Shown here piece after piece: positions 6,151 to 8,168 of a stretch of DNA of 8,168 nt. The notes below the pieces were generated by a model. It was not told the origin of the DNA. It worked only from the letters and a program-made list of their open reading frames with translations, and did not search any database. Numbering within the stretch: position 1 is the stretch's first letter; the number at the start of each line of letters is the position of its first letter. The position numbers and the translations under genes are program-made. Source of the DNA: JAFGMR01 sp964632755 (GTDB taxonomy: Archaea > Halobacteriota > Methanosarcinia > Methanotrichales > Methanotrichaceae); the NCBI GenBank assembly GCA_964632755.1, contig CAZWDT010000071.1, forward strand, positions 1 through 8,168, in the 5' to 3' direction.

Positions 6151-6203
6151 GTTACATAAAAGATTGCCCGAGGGTTGCAAATGGTAGGGATATGCTTTTA
6201 TGG
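6151..6203. promoter_or_regulatory. Divergent promoter region for the 88-codon gene and rnp4
   Basis: On the minus strand CTTTTATGT (6162-6154) is a TATA-like box placed to start transcription about 3 bases before the ATG at 6129. On the plus strand CTTTTATGG (6195-6203) would start transcription near 6225, just before the ATG at 6233 of rnp4. If the second box is real, the ATG at 6200 lies inside the promoter and cannot be the rnp4 start. Both boxes are called by eye only. Confidence 0.4.
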
Positions 6204-6232
6204 GATGCATCCTCGCCTGCCTTTGCATTACG

Positions 6233-6550
6233 ATGGGAAAGAAGAGAAGAGGAGGCAAGAGAGGGATCTCCCAGGCAAGGAAGCTCTCCCTGGAAAGGAT
6301 TGTACGGCTCTTCGAGCTTGCGGAAGAGGAGCATATTCTCCATCCCAAGAGGAGCGACCGCTATGTGCAGATGGCTAGGCGCATATCCACCCGGATCCGC
6401 ATCAGGATCCCAAGACACCTAAAGAGGCTCTTTTGCAAGCGCTGCGGGTGCTATCTCTCCCCTTCTAAGGCAAGGGTGAGGCTTCGAGAGGGGCGCCTAA
6501 CCGTCACCTGCCTGGGCTGTGGCCTGCAGATGAGGTACCCCTACCGCTAA
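6233..6550 (+). CDS. rnp4: RNase P protein component 4 (Rpp21/Rpr2 family)
   Basis: This is a protein subunit of archaeal RNase P, which together with the RNase P RNA removes the 5' leader of precursor tRNAs. In the known complex it pairs with Rpp29 and supports substrate binding. From the ATG at 6233 it has 105 residues, normal for the family: a basic N-terminus (GKKRRGGKR), a helical region ERIVRLFELAEEE at 21-33, a second helix SDRYVQMARRISTRIRI at 41-57, and a zinc ribbon with C68, C71, C93 and C96 (FCKRCGCYLSP and VTCLGCG). An upstream in-frame ATG at 6200 would add MGCILACLCIT, which is unlike family members and overlaps a likely TATA box, so the shorter form is preferred. It is convergent with the DUF1232 gene. 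Confidence 0.93.
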   Translation: MGKKRRGGKRGISQARKLSLERIVRLFELAEEEHILHPKRSDRYVQMARRISTRIRIRIPRHLKRLFCKRCGCYLSPSKARVRLREGRLTVTCLGCGLQMRYPYR

Positions 6551-6583
6551 GACGGCAGCCGCTCAAGCGGGCAGCCTTTCAGT

Positions 6584-7015
6584 TCAGGGGCTCTCGACCA
6601 GCTCATCGAAGCCGACGCACCTGAGTATCGCCTCTCCTTCGTCCCCAACTAGATCCTTCTCGCTGGTGATGATCTCCTGAATTAGAGGAACTACGGGGAG
6701 ATCGCCACCCCAGTTACGCATCAGGATCTCATCCGAGCCTGTCGCCTCTCGGACCCTATCTGCGACAAGGGCGCAGAGGAATATATCATCCACATATCCC
6801 TTTGGGCCGTGAATCTCCTCGGGGATGACGTCCTTTGGCATGATGAAGTATGCGATTGCTGCGATAACGAGCTTCCACATGCTTCGCGGAAGGGCGGGAT
6901 CGCCAAGGAGCCGGCTCATGAGGCGGTAGAGGGCAGGGGCCTGGCCGATCAGGCGGCTGTGTTCCCCCTGGTATCCCTCGATATCCTTCTCCAGCAGTTT
7001 GTCGAAACGTTCCAT
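6584..7015 (-). CDS. DUF1232 (YkvA-like) membrane protein
   Basis: This is a 143-residue protein of unknown function. The stretch ALPRSMWKLVIAAIAYFIMP (41-60) followed by KDVIPEEIHGPKGYVDDIFL (61-80) is the hallmark of DUF1232, whose consensus is a hydrophobic helix, P-x-D-x-I-P, then GxxDD. The helix at about 46-60 is probably the membrane segment and the rest soluble. The N-terminal 40 residues and the C-terminal 50 residues are family-variable. The ATG at 7015 is the only reasonable start. GGAGGAGCGAG lies upstream, but its best SD core is about 14 bases away, so translation may be modest. A possible TATA box (ATTTATC on the minus strand) covers 7050-7056. No partner genes hint at a role; the neighbours are convergent or divergent. 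Confidence 0.85.
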   Translation of the reverse strand: MERFDKLLEKDIEGYQGEHSRLIGQAPALYRLMSRLLGDPALPRSMWKLVIAAIAYFIMPKDVIPEEIHGPKGYVDDIFLCALVADRVREATGSDEILMRNWGGDLPVVPLIQEIITSEKDLVGDEGEAILRCVGFDELVESP

Positions 7016-7076
7016 AGAGATCTTCTCGCTCCTCCGGAGGGCGGCATGAGATAAATCATCTGCGGAAGGATGGGGC

Positions 7077-7140
7077 GTGATTCTGAAATAGGTTGGAGTT
7101 TCTATAACCCGTCTATAGCTCGTGATCTCATGTAAAATTT
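7077..7140 (+). repeat. 64-bp intergenic repeat, copy 2
   Basis: This is the second copy of the element at 4935-4998, in the same orientation, with six substitutions and no gaps. It starts 62 bp upstream of the DUF1232 start codon (7015) and is followed after 18 bp by the CACAAAG palindromic tract, whereas copy 1 is followed by a GCGAATGAA tract. Read on the minus strand, one frame of both copies gives a similar open peptide containing RIIETPTYFRIT or RVIETPTYFRIT. Four of the six changes are nonsynonymous in that frame, so coding constraint is not supported. Confidence 0.8.
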
Positions 7141-7158
7141 GTTCTTATAGGAAACTTA

Positions 7159-7251
7159 ACACAAAGGAGCAAAGCCACAAAGGGCGCACAAAGAGCAAAG
7201 AACTTGTATTAGTCTTTGTGCCTTTGTGCCTTTGTGGTGATCGTCGGCAAG
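7159..7251. repeat. Palindromic CACAAAG/CTTTGTG tract
   Basis: The left arm (7159-7200) is made of CACAAAG, GCAAAG and CCACAAAGG units. The right arm (7212-7238) is made of CTTTGTGC units and is close to the reverse complement of the left. The loop is about 11 bases. The transcript could form a long imperfect hairpin. The right arm plus GTGATCGTC recurs at 1-38. This is neither a classical terminator (no U-tract) nor a CRISPR (no spacers). Confidence 0.65.
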
Positions 7252-7320
7252 AGGGCAATATCAAGCGAAAGCCCTTATGCCCTTTCGAAGATAGAGATCG
7301 GGCAGGGGAGACAAGGAGAG

Positions 7321-8168
7321 ATGAGGAGAGAGACCATGGGCCAGGGTGGATTCGCAATCGTTAGCCAGAGGAGAGCACTAGTCCTTCTAATCTTCACGAT
7401 CTCTGCGGCATTGCTTCCGGCATCGGCGGAGGACTTAATGGGGGGCCCATCTCCTGCCCAGGTTATCGATATCCTCGCTGGAGACCGGCTATTGGTCGAG
7501 ACCGAGGAAGGCTCGATCGAGGTCGTCGCGCTTGCCGGCGTAGCATCCGCGGTAGGGGACGAGGAAGCGATGGCGTTTGCCGCATCCTGGCTCGATGGAA
7601 AAAGCGTCTGGATCACGCGGGCGGGCAGCGAGGACCCCCCGGCAGCAGTCCTCCATCTCTCGAATCCCGACGGCTCGATGAACGAGACGCTCTGCTTCAA
7701 CAGGATGCTGCTCGATGCCGGATATGCGCGGCCCATCAATAATTCCAGCTTCGATCCCTATCGCACTCCGCCTACGTACTCTACGATCTATCGCGATATC
7801 GTCATTCGCGCGCTTGGCGCCCCGCCTGTGGAGACCGTAGAGGACATCGCCGATTATCTGATCGAGTCCAATATGAGCGAGCGCGAGAGGGCTTATGCCA
7901 TATACAGGTGGATTGCGGCAAACATCGAGTACGACGCCGAAGGCCTCTTCTCCGGAAGCTACGGAGACCTCAGCGCAGAGGGCCTCCTTCGAAGCAGGCG
8001 GTCTGTCTGCTCCGGCTACACGAACCTCTTCGAGGCGCTGGCAAACGTTTCCGGCCTCGAGGCGGCAACGATTCATGGATACTCCAAGGGCTGGGGATAC
8101 GAGGTCGGCGAGCCTGTGGGCGATGCAAACCACGCCTGGAACGCTGTCAGGATCGACGGGGACTGGCA
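7321..8168 (+). CDS. Exported protein with degenerate SNase-like and transglutaminase-like domains (3' end cut)
   Basis: The frame is open to the window end (282 codons seen). Residues 1-36 form a signal peptide: basic QRR at 16-18, a hydrophobic core ALVLLIFTISAALL at about 19-32, and a likely cleavage after PASA. Residues 46-140 resemble a staphylococcal-nuclease (SNase) fold: VIDILAGDRLLVETEEG, a middle EEAMAFAASWLDGKSVWI, and FNRMLLDAGYARPI, which matches the usual 'N..L...GYA' end. The catalytic Arg/Glu/Arg of active nucleases are absent. Residues about 170-282 are a transglutaminase-like core: RAYAIYRWIAANIEYDA (190-206), the Cys motif RSVCSGYTNLF (C230) and the His motif NHAWNAV (H271). 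The third catalytic residue, an Asp, would lie just past the window end. It probably acts outside the membrane as a peptidase or cross-linking enzyme; the substrate is unknown. The ATG at 7321 is chosen; the ATG at 7336 is possible. Confidence 0.88.
   Translation, partial: MRRETMGQGGFAIVSQRRALVLLIFTISAALLPASAEDLMGGPSPAQVIDILAGDRLLVETEEGSIEVVALAGVASAVGDEEAMAFAASWLDGKSVWITRAGSEDPPAAVLHLSNPDGSMNETLCFNRMLLDAGYARPINNSSFDPYRTPPTYSTIYRDIVIRALGAPPVETVEDIADYLIESNMSERERAYAIYRWIAANIEYDAEGLFSGSYGDLSAEGLLRSRRSVCSGYTNLFEALANVSGLEAATIHGYSKGWGYEVGEPVGDANHAWNAVRIDGDW

Larger units (their letters stand above)
7016..7320. other. Divergent spacer rich in repeats
   Basis: The 305 bases between the DUF1232 gene and the transglutaminase-like gene hold copy 2 of the 64-bp repeat (7077-7140) and an imperfect palindromic CACAAAG/CTTTGTG tract (7159-7251). 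No convincing gene is present on either strand; the short frames across the tract translate into low-complexity sequence. Ribosome binding candidates GGGGAG (7306-7310) and AGGAG (7314-7318) precede the ATG at 7321. A weak TATA-like CCTTATG lies at 7273-7279. Confidence 0.5.

Noticed and set aside
6130..6348. N-terminal extension of the 88-codon gene up to 6348
   Set aside because: It would overlap rnp4 almost fully, has low-complexity sequence (SSSASSKSR), and the TATA box at 6155-6161 lies inside it.
6559..6570. Hairpin CCGC-TCAA-GCGG between the convergent rnp4 and DUF1232 genes as a terminator
   Set aside because: The stem has only four base pairs and no clear T-tract follows, so it is within chance expectation.
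7159..7251. CRISPR array or transcription terminator
   Set aside because: The units are 7-10 bases without spacers of constant length, and the hairpin is imperfect and not followed by a T-run.
7489..8133. Minus-strand frame of 214 codons opposite the transglutaminase-like gene
   Set aside because: The plus strand has signal peptide and catalytic motifs; the reverse frame is a mirror of its codon bias.

Overview
The window reads as chromosomal DNA of a methanogenic archaeon, most likely of the Methanosarcinales/Methanotrichales side (Methanothrix-like). Coding regions are fairly GC-rich and the spacers visibly more AT-rich. The organism call rests on archaeal core genes (L10e/uL16, aIF2 beta carrying a C-terminal TRAM domain, GatD, RNase P component 4), two coenzyme F420 biosynthesis genes (cofE, cofC), TATA-box promoters, GGTGATC/GGAGG ribosome binding sites and frequent GTG/TTG starts. 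The genus is an inference.

Layout. Bases 1-266 hold the end of a CTTTGTG-type repeat tract and an AT-rich stretch without a confident gene. At 267-633 (+) lies a small gene of the 'ELDVFSGRPNP' type, broken by one extra G in a GGGG run. It converges on a minus-strand block that runs from 4794 down to 651: gatD, then after an 85-bp gap with its own promoter rpl10e, aIF2 beta, a 70-codon unknown gene, cofE and cofC. From rpl10e to cofE the gaps are only 4 to 22 bp, so this looks like one transcription unit. cofC follows a 40-bp gap holding a TATA box placed for leaderless transcription. Bases 4795-5288 are a divergent spacer with repeats. An XTP/dITP diphosphatase gene (5289-5828, +) converges on an 88-codon unknown gene (5863-6129, -). 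That gene diverges from rnp4 (6233-6550, +), which converges on a DUF1232/YkvA-like membrane protein gene (6584-7015, -). A second divergent spacer (7016-7320) with repeats leads to an exported protein (7321 onward, +, cut by the window end), in which a degenerate staphylococcal-nuclease-like domain precedes a transglutaminase-like domain.

Function. Most genes are housekeeping: tRNA(Gln) amidation (gatD), large ribosomal subunit (rpl10e), initiation (aIF2 beta), tRNA 5' maturation (rnp4), nucleotide-pool cleaning (rdgB), and the guanylyltransferase and glutamyl-ligase steps of F420 synthesis. The more unusual items are the nuclease-like/transglutaminase fusion, the frameshifted small gene, two unknown small genes, and a 64-bp repeat (58/64 identical) that occurs in the same orientation in both divergent spacers, each time followed by a different short-period repeat tract. 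I found no CRISPR array, tRNA, rRNA or insertion sequence.
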